A stretch of DNA of 62,860 nt, taken from Promethearchaeota archaeon (GTDB lineage Archaea; Asgardarchaeota; Lokiarchaeia; Sigyniarchaeales; SOKP01). Position numbers and translations under genes: made by a program. The DNA lies in the NCBI GenBank assembly GCA_011364975.1, contig RDOE01000009.1, positions 1 to 62,860 of the forward strand. Reading direction: 5' to 3'. Below the pieces are notes generated by a model. The model saw nothing but the letters and a program-made list of their open reading frames with translations, had not been told where the DNA came from and searched no databases. Shown one piece after another: positions 1-9,391 of this stretch (position 1 is the first letter of the stretch; each line of letters begins with the position of its first letter).

Positions 1-346
1 TAAGATAATCATTATATTTGGATCCTTCTTTAGGTAATTCCTCATAAGTTAGCTCGCCTTCTTCTAATTCCTTACCAAAAACAACAACCCAGAGTAGTTC
101 GAAGTAAGTAAGAACTTTTTTGGGGCTACCAGGCATCCATTTAAAGACAGTACTGTGACGTTCACAAGACTCTGTTGATGAGCGTTTTCCTATTTCTCGA
201 AGTAAAATTAGGCTATCCTCTTCATTTTGAGTGACCTCGTTAATTTCTTTAAGAATCTCACGATATAGGAGTGTATAAAACAAAGAATTTGTACTTCTTC
301 CGAATGCTTTGGTTATTTTTTTTAACAACCATTGAAATGCTCCCAA
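1..346 (-). CDS. TRAPP/Bet3-like protein (partial, cut by window edge)
   Basis: An open minus-strand frame runs from a TTG at 346 off the left edge, giving 115 residues. The TTG is chosen because a strong Shine-Dalgarno (complement of 354-360) lies 7 bases upstream and no in-frame ATG fits better. After about 15 residues comes the pattern NSLFYTLLYREILKEIN, an acidic stretch and LREIGKRSSTESCERH, which resembles the first helices of eukaryotic Bet3/TRAPPC3 (SELFTLTYGALV, then a Gly-containing helix and a conserved Arg/Glu helix). The V4R hydrocarbon-binding domain has the same fold, so membrane tethering or small-molecule binding are both possible. It directly follows another TRAPP/V4R-like gene and is probably co-transcribed with it. 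The C-terminal half, which would separate TRAPP from V4R, is outside the window. Confidence 0.55.
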   Translation of the reverse strand, partial: MGAFQWLLKKITKAFGRSTNSLFYTLLYREILKEINEVTQNEEDSLILLREIGKRSSTESCERHSTVFKWMPGSPKKVLTYFELLWVVVFGKELEEGELTYEELPKEGSKYNDYL

Positions 347-348
347 GA

Positions 349-858
349 TTAGGCACCTCCTTGGCGATATACGTATTCGTGGATACAAATTTTATGGCCT
401 AAAACTCTTGATTCTTTAACATCAAGATTATCTACTAAAAAAGGAGATTTTTCTCCTAATTCTTGATTGATTAATAGGATAAATTCCGATACCATTGCAG
501 TTATTATTTCACATCCCGCAGCTTCAATATCTTGAAAATAATACTTACAGAGCGGACAATCCGAATCTTTAATTTGAATTTTTTTATTAATATCGTCTAT
601 TTCAATAGAAACTGAGCTATTTAAAACATTTTTATATAAAGTAGCAATTACATTCTTAAAATTAGAAATATCGACGTATTCGATAGGCTTCCAATATTGA
701 ATATACGTTCGAGCAATATTTTGCCCAATTCTTCTTAATCTCTGTTTGATCTCAGTAATATTATTAATTTTTAAGAATCTTTGTAGATGATATATTGCAT
801 TTCGCATTTGATTCATAGTTGCATCTGATTTAATTAGATCTTCTCTCGTGTAATTCAT
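349..858 (-). CDS. TRAPP/V4R-fold protein
   Basis: This 169-residue protein has no signal peptide or membrane segment. Residues about 40-80 (RRIGQNIARTYIQYWKPIEY) look like the helix pair of the TRAPP/V4R fold. The second half has a Cys pair, DCPLCKYYF, a Gly-Cys helix (EAAGCEIITAMVSEF) and a final strand ESRVLGHKICIHEYVYR, as expected for the Cys-containing C-terminal part of V4R and Bet3-like domains. In eukaryotes Bet3-type TRAPP subunits tether vesicles and activate Rab GTPases; bacterial and archaeal V4R domains bind small hydrophobic ligands. It is followed 2 bases later by a second protein of the same fold, which suggests a heterodimer as in TRAPP. The call rests on pattern only. Confidence 0.5.
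   Translation of the reverse strand: MNYTREDLIKSDATMNQMRNAIYHLQRFLKINNITEIKQRLRRIGQNIARTYIQYWKPIEYVDISNFKNVIATLYKNVLNSSVSIEIDDINKKIQIKDSDCPLCKYYFQDIEAAGCEIITAMVSEFILLINQELGEKSPFLVDNLDVKESRVLGHKICIHEYVYRQGGA
354..360 (-). promoter_or_regulatory. Shine-Dalgarno that decides the TTG start at 346
   Basis: Read on the minus strand this is GGAGGTG, 7 bases before the TTG at 346 and overlapping the last codons of the upstream gene. It supports a non-ATG start and translational coupling of the two TRAPP-like genes. Confidence 0.6.
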
Positions 859-1013
859 TTTTCCACAATTACTTCAATTAATTTTAAATAAATATTGAAA
901 AAAAGCTAATTATTTTAATATTTTCAATTGATTTAACAGATGATCAGTATGTTATTTTATAAGTTGAATTTTAATAATAATTTGAATTAATATGAATTGT
1001 ATTAAAATAATAA

Positions 1014-1670
1014 GTGATAATTATGGAATATCAAATGGAAATTTTTTGGTTAGGACACGCTTGTTTTAAGATAAAGCATTATAGTGGTCGAATTATTTAT
1101 TTGGATCCATATCAAATAAAGGAAGGTGAAGAAAAAGCGGATATAATTGTTTCTTCGCACAGTCATGGAGACCATTTTTCAAAACCGGATATAAAAAAAA
1201 TTTGGAAAGAGAATACCATTTTAATAGGTCCTGAAAGCATTAAGAAAGAGTTAGAAAAGTTCAATGGAAAACCCTTGAAAATAGGGGAAACACTCACCCT
1301 AGAAGATCTTACAATTGAACTTGTTCCAGCTTATACGATAAATAAACCTACTCATCCTAAAAGCAATCAATGGAGTGGTACTATTATAATATCAGCGGAT
1401 CGCAAAATTTATCATGCAGGAGATACGGAAAGAATACCTGAAATGAAGAATTTATCTAAAAGAAAGATAGATGTGGCAATTCTACCTTGCGGAGGAACTT
1501 ATACTATGGATTTTGAAGAAGCAACCGATGCTGCTCTAGACATTAAACCTAAGATAGTGGTTCCTATGCATAATTGGGGTAAAGATTTGCAGGAATTTAA
1601 GAAAATTATGTTAAGAAAAGATCCCCAAATACAAGTTGAAATCCTTGAGAGAAAGTCGTTAAAAGTTTAA
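1014..1670 (+). CDS. MBL-fold metal-dependent hydrolase (UPF0173/UlaG-like)
   Basis: The protein belongs to the metallo-beta-lactamase fold. It opens with EIFWLGHACFKIK, the usual first strand of the UlaG/YtkL-like group, followed by the metal motif SHSHGDHF (HxHxDH). A further metal ligand region is IYHAGDT, and a terminal PMHNWG supplies the last His. The length (about 215 residues) fits the UPF0173 group of small hydrolases of unknown substrate. The frame can start at GTG 1014, ATG 1023 or ATG 1035; ATG 1023 (MEYQMEIFWLGH) is the most natural. The gene is divergent from the TRAPP-like pair and shares its 155-base upstream region. Confidence 0.8.
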   Translation: MIIMEYQMEIFWLGHACFKIKHYSGRIIYLDPYQIKEGEEKADIIVSSHSHGDHFSKPDIKKIWKENTILIGPESIKKELEKFNGKPLKIGETLTLEDLTIELVPAYTINKPTHPKSNQWSGTIIISADRKIYHAGDTERIPEMKNLSKRKIDVAILPCGGTYTMDFEEATDAALDIKPKIVVPMHNWGKDLQEFKKIMLRKDPQIQVEILERKSLKV

Positions 1671-1773
1671 ATATTAAATCTAAAATATCGTAAATTTATT
1701 TATCTCTTTATTCAAGTTTATATTACTAAATTTCTATTTTTTTCTTGATACAAAAAATCTTGATGAGATCGAT

Positions 1774-2373
1774 ATGGATATTTATAATGTTGGAGTTAGA
1801 GGGGGATTAAAGAAAACAAATAAACCTGTTTTTGATGAAGAAAATGTTATAATGATTTATGATTATCCAACAATTTATATATGGTTTGGAAAAAATATAC
1901 CTGAGAAAAGAAAAAATATTAGTATTGTAAAGGCAAAATTGCTTAGCAAAAATAAAGAGAGTATTGCAAATTTACAAATAATAAATCAGGATAAAGAATA
2001 TGGAGCGTTTCTTGACATTTTTGATCTTCTACGCCATGAAAATGTGAGCAGTATTGAAAAAATGAGGCGTCCAGAATTACATATTGAATATGATGCTACC
2101 TTAGAATTTCTTGAAGCGGGTTTAGATCCTGACCTTGAAGCCGAAATAACAATTGCCTCACATTCCATTTCAGAACAAAAAAAATCCTATGATGAATTAT
2201 GCAGAATTTTAGCCAAGTTACAACTTTCACTGATTAAAGATAATTCAAAAATCACTAAACAAGAAATTGAACTAAAAACGAAAGAAATTTTTGCTTCCTC
2301 TTCCACTTATGATGAATTATGCTGGTTAATAGCTCAATTAACTATGTTAAAAGAAAAGAATGAATTAAAATAA
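1774..2373 (+). CDS. Gelsolin-like domain protein
   Basis: A 199-residue soluble protein. Residues about 25-95 follow the gelsolin-domain plan: a strand ENVIMIYDYPTIYIWFGK (like the FILD...VFVWVGK strand pair), a helix starting with EKRKNISIVKAKLL (the Er-x-A helix), then a strand LQIINQDKEY and GAFLDIFD, matching the family's v-x-E-G-x-E...F pattern. Asgard archaea are known to encode such proteins, some of which act on actin-like filaments. After the domain comes a helical tail with two similar elements, SYDELCRILAKL and TYDELCWLIAQL, about 40 residues apart. A single domain would be enough to bind monomers or cap filaments but not to sever in the classical way; function is inferred. Confidence 0.55.
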   Translation: MDIYNVGVRGGLKKTNKPVFDEENVIMIYDYPTIYIWFGKNIPEKRKNISIVKAKLLSKNKESIANLQIINQDKEYGAFLDIFDLLRHENVSSIEKMRRPELHIEYDATLEFLEAGLDPDLEAEITIASHSISEQKKSYDELCRILAKLQLSLIKDNSKITKQEIELKTKEIFASSSTYDELCWLIAQLTMLKEKNELK

Positions 2374-2519
2374 GGATTGATGTAATCATAGTAGGTTAAT
2401 ATTCTATAAAGAAAACCAATAAAAGCAATTAAATATTAGTGCTAAATACTATTAAACAAATTAGTAAAAACTTGAATCATTATTAAAAAAACAGATATTT
2501 ATATTTAAATGGATGAATT

Positions 2520-2879
2520 ATGACGAGTATCGAAGAACTAAATAATTATGGTATAAATCTCCCTGATGATTTTAGTGATGGGGTAGTTATATGTGATATA
2601 TATACCAATTGGTGTGGTCCATGCAAAATTTTAAGCCCTGTATTAGAGAAACTGGCATCAGAAGGGTTAATTAAATTATTTAAAGTAGATTTAGAGCAAA
2701 ATAGACCTTTAGGTGAAAGATTCTCTGTACACGCTATTCCAACATTATTATTCTTTAAAGAAGGAAAATTAATAGAAGAAAGTGTAATAATAGATGGAGA
2801 GAAAGCGGTAGAAAACGGTAAAATGGTTGGTAACTGGGGAGAAAAAAGAATAAGAGAAGTTATTTCAAAAATCGGTTAA
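2520..2879 (+). CDS. Thioredoxin-like protein
   Basis: A 119-residue thioredoxin-fold protein with the intact redox motif NWCGPCK near residue 30. The expected cis-proline loop follows, HAIPTLLFFKEGKL, with the alternating strands and helices of the fold. It should act as a cytosolic dithiol-disulfide carrier or reductase. The C-terminal helix is preceded by an unusual insert after LIEESVIIDG, so it is a divergent thioredoxin rather than a typical 105-residue one. It is the gene just before an HdrC-like iron-sulfur protein on the same strand, which suggests a shared thiol/disulfide electron-transfer role; the 127-base gap means co-transcription is uncertain. Confidence 0.85.
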   Translation: MTSIEELNNYGINLPDDFSDGVVICDIYTNWCGPCKILSPVLEKLASEGLIKLFKVDLEQNRPLGERFSVHAIPTLLFFKEGKLIEESVIIDGEKAVENGKMVGNWGEKRIREVISKIG

Positions 2880-3006
2880 TAAAGTAATATTCTGTTTCAA
2901 GTTTAAAATTTTAATAACATTTATGCTTTATTTAACCAAAAACAGAAAAGAATTAATTTTTTAATTTAATGAAAGTTAATTAATATATAGTTTTATTATA
3001 ATAAAG

Positions 3007-3519
3007 ATGGAAATTATGGCTACTATTGATTTTGATTTTCGGAATCAAATTATACAAAATGATATTGGAAATACATTAGCTTATTGTTATCAGTGTGCTA
3101 CATGCAGTGGGGCGTGCCCAGTCGCACAAGTAACGAACGGGAAATATAATCCTAGAAGGTTAATTTTAGATGCGCTTCTTGGGTTAAAAGAAAAAATTTT
3201 TGGTAAAGAAAATGCATTTGGTATATGGGGATGTACTGTATGTGATACATGTGATGAAGTTTGCCCCCAAAAAGTAGAATTGACTGAGATCTTTACAATA
3301 TTAAAAAATATGAGTGTAGAAAAAGGTGAATCGCCTGATTATTATACTACACAAGCATCCACTATTTTAGAAAATGGTAAAGCTATCCCTATGCAACCCG
3401 CTATTGAAAGAAGAAGAGAACAATTAGGCTTACCAAAAGTATTATCACCTGATGTGGAGGAAGTTCAAAAATTATTAAAGTCCACTAAATTATCAGAAAA
3501 GATCAAAAAAGAAGTTTAA
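3007..3519 (+). CDS. hdrC: Heterodisulfide reductase subunit C-like iron-sulfur protein
   Basis: A 170-residue protein with two full [4Fe-4S] binding motifs of the type CxxCxxCxxxCP: CYQCATCSGACP near residue 27 and CTVCDTCDEVCP near residue 76. This spacing, the small size and the helical tail match HdrC, which passes electrons between the flavin subunit HdrA and the disulfide-reducing subunit HdrB. Neither HdrA nor HdrB is in the window, so the partner is unknown; HdrC-like proteins also serve other CCG-domain oxidoreductases. ATG 3007 and ATG 3016 are both possible starts. The neighbouring thioredoxin is compatible with thiol redox metabolism. Confidence 0.8.
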   Translation: MEIMATIDFDFRNQIIQNDIGNTLAYCYQCATCSGACPVAQVTNGKYNPRRLILDALLGLKEKIFGKENAFGIWGCTVCDTCDEVCPQKVELTEIFTILKNMSVEKGESPDYYTTQASTILENGKAIPMQPAIERRREQLGLPKVLSPDVEEVQKLLKSTKLSEKIKKEV

Positions 3520-3650
3520 TTCTTTCTATTACTCTTTTTTAATAAATAACTAATAATAATACTTTAGAAAAATTTATCATTGTCAATTAAGTTAAATTTT
3601 AATATTAAATAATCTAAAATTTGAATAGTATGTATAAGAGGATTTGAAAA

Positions 3651-4415
3651 ATGAGAATGCCAATAATTGGTGGTAATTGGAAGATGAATAGGGGTTCTCC
3701 ATCATCTGCTATAACTATGTTGAGAGTATTGAAGAGATTGGTTAAAAATATACATAATGTTGAGATTGTTATTGCACCACCTTTCACAGCATTGTTTTCT
3801 GTCATTCAGTATTTAAAGAAGACTGTTATAAGAGTTGGGGCTCAGAATGTGTATTTTGAGGATAGTGGGGCGTTCACCGGAGAGATTTCTCCAAAATTCT
3901 TAAAAGAGATCGGTTGTGAATATGTTATCCTTGGACATAGTGAAAGAAGGAATATATTTCTGGAATCTGATGAAGTAATTAATAAAAAAATTAAAAAATC
4001 CTTGAGTTATGGCTTAAGACCCATAGTCTGTATAGGGGAACATCTTGAAGACCGAGAAGCAGGTAATACAGAAAGAGTAATTGAAAAACAACTTGAATAT
4101 ACCTTTAAAGATTTAAATAAGAAAGATATGATGAATATAGTGATTGCTTATGAACCAATATGGGCAATTGGAACGGGAAAAACAGCTACTCCAGAACAAG
4201 CAGAGGAAATTCACAGATTTATAAGGAATTATTTAGGAGAAAAATACGATAATGATTTAAAAACCGGTATTAGAATTCAATATGGGGGGTCAATTAACCC
4301 TAGTAATGCTGAAGCTTTGTTTCAAAAAGAAAATATTGATGGTGGTTTAGTGGGAGGCGCTTCATTAGAAGCAGAATCTCTCTATGAAATAATTAAATCA
4401 GCAGAGAGATCGTAG
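3651..4415 (+). CDS. tpiA: Triosephosphate isomerase, bacterial/eukaryotic type
   Basis: The enzyme interconverts dihydroxyacetone phosphate and glyceraldehyde 3-phosphate. All key sites are present: GGNWKMN (substrate Asn and Lys), the electrophilic His in ILGHSERR, the catalytic Glu in AYEPIWAIGTGKTA with the mobile loop 6 following, and the phosphate-binding QYGGS and GGLVGGASL. At 254 residues it has the length and loop pattern of bacterial and eukaryotic enzymes; most archaeal versions are about 30 residues shorter. It may therefore have been acquired by transfer. It stands alone, with no other glycolytic gene in the window. Confidence 0.93.
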   Translation: MRMPIIGGNWKMNRGSPSSAITMLRVLKRLVKNIHNVEIVIAPPFTALFSVIQYLKKTVIRVGAQNVYFEDSGAFTGEISPKFLKEIGCEYVILGHSERRNIFLESDEVINKKIKKSLSYGLRPIVCIGEHLEDREAGNTERVIEKQLEYTFKDLNKKDMMNIVIAYEPIWAIGTGKTATPEQAEEIHRFIRNYLGEKYDNDLKTGIRIQYGGSINPSNAEALFQKENIDGGLVGGASLEAESLYEIIKSAERS

Positions 4416-4442
4416 AATTCAAAGTCCTAATTAGAAAATATT

Positions 4443-5300
4443 TTATCCTAAAATTTGATTAAAACGACTAGTCAATTTTGCGGGGAATTCTCCTAAGTAA
4501 GATTGCGGATCCGCAAATAATAAGTAAAAATAAGGCTCAAATAACCCATTTACCGTAGGACCAACTCCTGATTTTATGATATAAACCCAGATCTGTTCAT
4601 TTAAAATGTTAGATTGTCGATAAATCCATTCAAATGGAGAGATTTCAGGAAAAACTCCAATATTTCTTAATATAACATCAACATCATCTAATTTATATTT
4701 TTTACCAAAAAGAATTATCGGAGAAAGGTCAAATGATGTAATACAAATCCCATTCAAGCCATAAGATTTCATATTAGAGAGAAATTCATTACTTTCATTG
4801 GTTATTTCATTTTTATTTTTCTTGATTATATTTCTTGCATCAGAATCGTTTAATATCTCTATTATTATATCAATTTCATTCTGTAGCAAATCCAAGGCAG
4901 AGTCGAGTGGGATTTTTGAAGATATTACCAAATCATAAATTATTTTGATCTTTTCTTTAACAGATTTATGTAATAGATAAGGTTCAGTTTGAACTGTGAT
5001 TAAAACATCTCCCTCAAATCCATTATCTTTTTTATCCTTTTTATTAGTTTCCTTAGATTTAAACTCAAGCAATTCTATTTTTTTATTTATATTTCTTGCA
5101 AATTCAAATAATGCGGAAATTAGTCCAGCATTTAATTCAAACGTGCTAGTATCATTTAAGTTAGGAATAATTTCTCTTTTATCTCTTGAAAAATCATAAA
5201 ATCTTAAATATAGGTTAACCCCCTCAGGAGGTTTCTTTAGTTTAAGATTATGATAGGGAAATCCCGTATTTGTAATAACGGAGAACTCATAATAAGTCAT
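4443..5300 (-). CDS. Hypothetical protein, possible double longin/roadblock-like fold
   Basis: I do not recognise this 285-residue soluble protein. The first 125 residues alternate strands and helices in a longin/roadblock-like order: a strand YEFSVITNTGFPY, a central ELNAGLISALFEFA helix, then KIELLEF, a charged loop, a strand VLITVQTEP and a helix VKEKIKIIYDLVI. The second half repeats a similar rhythm from GICITSFDLSPIILFGK to YFYLLFADPQSYLGEF. Asgard genomes hold many longin and roadblock proteins that work with small GTPases, so a GTPase-linked role is possible but unproven. It is convergent with tpiA, 27 bases away, and the gene upstream on its strand is LeuRS. Confidence 0.35.
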   Translation of the reverse strand: MTYYEFSVITNTGFPYHNLKLKKPPEGVNLYLRFYDFSRDKREIIPNLNDTSTFELNAGLISALFEFARNINKKIELLEFKSKETNKKDKKDNGFEGDVLITVQTEPYLLHKSVKEKIKIIYDLVISSKIPLDSALDLLQNEIDIIIEILNDSDARNIIKKNKNEITNESNEFLSNMKSYGLNGICITSFDLSPIILFGKKYKLDDVDVILRNIGVFPEISPFEWIYRQSNILNEQIWVYIIKSGVGPTVNGLFEPYFYLLFADPQSYLGEFPAKLTSRFNQILG

Positions 5301-5446
5301 TTTAATGCAGTACAGTAATAATGTATTTCTGAAGAATAATTCATTAATCTAAATTTCTATATTAATAGATTTAAGTTGAAGTATTTAAATTAATGTACTT
5401 AATACGTAGGTAATATTTAGAGCAATATTTTAGTAAAAGTAATAAT

Positions 5447-8239
5447 TTATTGAATGACGATAGCGGGCTTTCCAGGTAAAGCATGATACTTTTTTTCTGA
5501 TTTTGAATCTTTCTCTAATAAAACAGATACCTCACAATTATATTTCTTTTGAACAATTGGTATCAACTCATTGAAGAATTCAAGTTCTTTTTGTTTGGTA
5601 AGATTATAGCTTGAAAATTTCCCTATATTTTTAAGAATCTTAGTGATTATCTGGCTAATTGATTTACTATAAGGCTTTAAATTTTGATCTTTCATCAAAT
5701 TTTTCATAATCTCTCCTTGGTTTTTATTTTTCTGAATAATTGGCATCAACTTCGTATAAAATGCAAATTTCCAATCATCAGCAATAACGATTGTGATTTT
5801 TTTAATTTCATTTAGTTTAGTAGCTAATTTAATGCTATTTATGTCATCTAATGTGTTATTCATTAAATTCCATTTAAAATCATTTTCGCTCGTTAGAAAT
5901 TCCTCATTATATAAAGGCCATTTTGCGAGACTTATGACATCTTTTTTCCCCATAGACTCCCAGATCTCCTCTGTTAAATGTGGAGCAATTGGGTGAAATA
6001 GAAGGGTCAATTTTTCACGGCAATCATCAAAAACCGCTTTTAATCCCCCTTCATTATAATATTTTGTGAAATCTGTTGTAAATTGGATAATATGATTTAT
6101 GGCATCTCTTATTTCAAGGTTTTCAAAACTTTCAGTTACATTTTTTATTGATCTGTTTAGATTATATAAAATTAGTTCATCCCTAATTGTCGGTTCTTTT
6201 CGAATCTGGTTTATTTCTCCAGTAATAATCGTATAAAAGTTTCGAACAAACCTATATGCTGATTCTATTCCATCTTCAGACCATTCTAATCCAGATCTAG
6301 GGCTAGCTCCGAAAAGTATGAAATATCTGGCTGCGTCAGCACCATATTTATTCATTATTCCTATAGGATCGACAATGTTACCTAAACTTTTACTCATTTT
6401 AACGCTTTTTAAGACATATTGTGTCCCGCATCGTTTACAATTTTTATTACCCATTTCTGCTTTTAAAGCAAAGGTTTCACAATTCGGACAAAATGGGTGT
6501 GATTTATTTATCATTCCCTGAGTTAATAATCGTTGAAATGGTTCACTGAATTTATGAAGACCAATATCATAGGTAAATTTCGTAAAAAATCGTGCATACA
6601 ACAAATGAAGAATTGCATGCTCAACACCTCCCACATAAAAATCTACATTCATCCAGTAATTGGCAATTTTCTTTCTATACGGTAATTCCTTAGACTCGGG
6701 ATCGCAGTATCTAAAGAAGTACCATGAACTATCCACAAATGTGTCCATTGTATCAGTTTCTCTTTTAGCATCTTCACCACATTTAGGACATACAGTTTGA
6801 ACAAAAGTTTCGCTTGTTTCTAAAGGATTTCCATGTCCTGTAAATTTAACATCCTTCGGTAGTAATACTGGTAAATCATCGTATGGAACTGGTACAACAC
6901 CACATTTTTTGCAGTAGATCATAGGGATTGGACATCCCCAATATCTCTGTCGCGAAATTAACCAATCTCTTAATTTATAATTTATCGTAGCATATCCACA
7001 ATCTTTCTCTTCAAGTTTTTTATTCATTAATTTCATAGCATTTCGATTTTCCATACCATTAAACTCATCAGAATTAACTAATGTACCGTCACCTTCATAA
7101 GCTCTGGACATCTTATTTGCATCAATTTCATAATCAAATGGTTGTATTACTACCTTAATTGGTATATTGTAAGTTTTAGCAAATTCAAAATCTCTTTGAT
7201 CATGCGCGGGTACTGCCATCACAGCTCCAGCGCCATATTCATAAATAACAAAGTTACCGACAAAAATAGGGATATTTTTACCAGTTAGTGGATTTAATGC
7301 CTCTTTCCCTATGAACATCCCTTTTTTTTCGATTTCTACATCAGTTCGTTCAAATTTGTTCTGTTTCATAACCTCTTCATAAAAATCATTAAAATTTTTT
7401 TCATAATCACTATTTATGACCCATTCTCTTACCCAAGGGTGTTCTGGGGCAAAAACCATGAAAGTTACTCCATATAATGTGTCCACTCTAGTTGTAAATA
7501 TATCAATTGTTCTTTTTTCTCCTACAATAGGAAATTTTATTATAGTTCCTTCAGATCTTCCTATCCAATTCCTCTGCATCAATTTAACTTCTTCCGGCCA
7601 ATCTACCTGGTTCAATCCTTCCAATAATTCTTCAGCATAATCTCTGATTTTAAGAAACCACTGAGTTAAAAACTTTTGTTCAACTTCCGAACTACATCTC
7701 CAGCATTTACTATTTAATACTTGTTCATTTGCTAAAACAGTAAAACATTGAGGACACCAATTAACATACGATTCTTGACGGTAAGCAAGACCCTTCTCAA
7801 ACATTTTCAAAAAAAGCCATTGATCCCATTTATAATAATTTGGATCATGGCTAAAGATCATACGATTCCAATCATATGACAGTCCAATTCGTTTTTGTTG
7901 TTTTTTTATAGTTTTTATATTTAAATCTGTCCAACTTTCTGGATTTTCACCGTGATCTATAGCTGCGTTTTCAGCAGGAAGTCCGAAAGAATCATATCCC
8001 ATCGGGTAAAGTACATTATATCCTCTCATTCTTTTAAACCTTGCGAAAGCATCACCTATTGAATAATTTCTCAGATGACCAATATGTAACTCAGAACTAG
8101 GATAAGGATACATTTCCAATACGTAAAATTTTTCTTTTTTTTTGCTCAAGTCAGCTTTTACTTTGAAAGTGGTATCTTTTTCCCATCTATTTTGCCACTT
8201 TTTCTCTATCTTTTGAAAATTATACTCAAAATCGACCAT
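5447..8239 (-). CDS. leuS: Leucyl-tRNA synthetase, bacterial-type core
   Basis: A class I aminoacyl-tRNA synthetase of 930 residues charging tRNA-Leu. HIGH is at 52-55 ([14 protein letters not shown]) and KMSKS near 614 ([12 protein letters not shown]). The segment [18 protein letters not shown] is the bacterial LeuRS signature. A CP1 editing domain is present, with TTRVDTLYG and [16 protein letters not shown]. Cys pairs in WCPQC...CWRC, VCPKCG and FCPNC...CKRCG suggest several zinc sites. Beyond the anticodon-binding helices there is an extra C-terminal domain of about 130 residues ending [12 protein letters not shown] would have expected an archaeal-type LeuRS, so this looks like a transferred gene. 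Confidence 0.93.
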   Translation of the reverse strand: MVDFEYNFQKIEKKWQNRWEKDTTFKVKADLSKKKEKFYVLEMYPYPSSELHIGHLRNYSIGDAFARFKRMRGYNVLYPMGYDSFGLPAENAAIDHGENPESWTDLNIKTIKKQQKRIGLSYDWNRMIFSHDPNYYKWDQWLFLKMFEKGLAYRQESYVNWCPQCFTVLANEQVLNSKCWRCSSEVEQKFLTQWFLKIRDYAEELLEGLNQVDWPEEVKLMQRNWIGRSEGTIIKFPIVGEKRTIDIFTTRVDTLYGVTFMVFAPEHPWVREWVINSDYEKNFNDFYEEVMKQNKFERTDVEIEKKGMFIGKEALNPLTGKNIPIFVGNFVIYEYGAGAVMAVPAHDQRDFEFAKTYNIPIKVVIQPFDYEIDANKMSRAYEGDGTLVNSDEFNGMENRNAMKLMNKKLEEKDCGYATINYKLRDWLISRQRYWGCPIPMIYCKKCGVVPVPYDDLPVLLPKDVKFTGHGNPLETSETFVQTVCPKCGEDAKRETDTMDTFVDSSWYFFRYCDPESKELPYRKKIANYWMNVDFYVGGVEHAILHLLYARFFTKFTYDIGLHKFSEPFQRLLTQGMINKSHPFCPNCETFALKAEMGNKNCKRCGTQYVLKSVKMSKSLGNIVDPIGIMNKYGADAARYFILFGASPRSGLEWSEDGIESAYRFVRNFYTIITGEINQIRKEPTIRDELILYNLNRSIKNVTESFENLEIRDAINHIIQFTTDFTKYYNEGGLKAVFDDCREKLTLLFHPIAPHLTEEIWESMGKKDVISLAKWPLYNEEFLTSENDFKWNLMNNTLDDINSIKLATKLNEIKKITIVIADDWKFAFYTKLMPIIQKNKNQGEIMKNLMKDQNLKPYSKSISQIITKILKNIGKFSSYNLTKQKELEFFNELIPIVQKKYNCEVSVLLEKDSKSEKKYHALPGKPAIVIQ

Positions 8240-8373
8240 GTAGATTCAAACCACTATGTATGAAATTAAGAAAATAAATATAATCTTAAATAAATGATTC
8301 AATAAATTTTTTTGGAAATTCACTATAAATTATATCGAAAAAGCTTAATTTTATAGAATAATTAAATTATCTA

Positions 8374-9375
8374 ATGGCAATAGAGAAGATACGGGTTTCA
8401 ATTGGGAGTGCTGCGGTTTTAGGACTATATCAAACTGAAAAATTTAAGGATATTCCGACTACATGCTATATTATGACATATATAAAAGGTCGCTGTTTAG
8501 CAAATTGTGGATTTTGCCCTCAAGCTAGAGAATCTGAAAGTTCAACTGAAAAACTCTCTCGTATTAGTTGGCCAATTTTTTCTTTCAAAGATTTTATAAC
8601 TAAACTCACTTATTTACCACCTACAAAGCATTTTAAGAGAATTTGCATTCAATCATTAAATTATCCGGGAAATTTTGATGACCTGATTGAAATTGTGACT
8701 AATATTAAGAAAAGCACTAATATCCCTATTTCTATTGCAATACCACCAATGTCAAAAGAAAATCTACAAATTTTAAAGTTAAAGGGGATAGAAAGAATAG
8801 GAATCGCTTTGGATGCCGCAGATCCAAAGATTTTTGATGAAATAAAGGGATTAGGAGTTAAAGGTCCATATAATTGGGATAACCATTTCAAAGCATTGAA
8901 AGAAGCATTAACTATATTTTCTCAAGGGTTTGTTACTACTCACATAATAGTTGGCTTAGGTGAAACAGAAAAAATGGTATTAAATTTAATTGGTCAGTTA
9001 AATAATCTTAAAATTATGGTTAGCTTATTTGCATTTACTCCCATCAAAGGGACTAAACTAGACAAATTAAGTCCACCAAATCTTAGAACTTTTAGAAAGT
9101 TACAGTTAGGTCGTTTTTTAATATTGAACGGATTTCTGACTTTAAACGATTTTACATTTAATTTGAAAGAGGAATTAATAAAAGTTAATATAAATAAACA
9201 AAGTTTAAGAAATATTATCGAAGAAACTAATGCTTTTGAAACATCAGGTTGCCCTGGGTGTAATCGTCCATACTATACTTCAAGGCCTAAAGGTCCAATT
9301 TATAATTATCCAAGAACCCTTTCTGTAGGTGAAAAGGAAGAAATATATGAACAATTATTAAAATATGTAATTTAA
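8374..9375 (+). CDS. lipS2: Radical SAM lipoate synthase component, LipS2-like
   Basis: A 333-residue radical SAM enzyme with the cluster motif CLANCGFCPQARES (CxxxCxxC) near residue 45, close to that of biotin synthase. It ends with a second Cys cluster, GCPGCNRPYYTSRP, a candidate for an auxiliary iron-sulfur site. In archaea two BioB-like radical SAM proteins, LipS1 and LipS2, together insert two sulfurs into protein-bound octanoate. The gene is 16 bases from a lipoate-protein ligase, which itself overlaps a second radical SAM gene; this three-gene order supports the LipS2 call over biotin synthase. No biotin genes are nearby. The LipS1/LipS2 assignment is from context. Confidence 0.7.
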   Translation: MAIEKIRVSIGSAAVLGLYQTEKFKDIPTTCYIMTYIKGRCLANCGFCPQARESESSTEKLSRISWPIFSFKDFITKLTYLPPTKHFKRICIQSLNYPGNFDDLIEIVTNIKKSTNIPISIAIPPMSKENLQILKLKGIERIGIALDAADPKIFDEIKGLGVKGPYNWDNHFKALKEALTIFSQGFVTTHIIVGLGETEKMVLNLIGQLNNLKIMVSLFAFTPIKGTKLDKLSPPNLRTFRKLQLGRFLILNGFLTLNDFTFNLKEELIKVNINKQSLRNIIEETNAFETSGCPGCNRPYYTSRPKGPIYNYPRTLSVGEKEEIYEQLLKYVI

Positions 9376-9391
9376 TTATCTATTTCTCATT

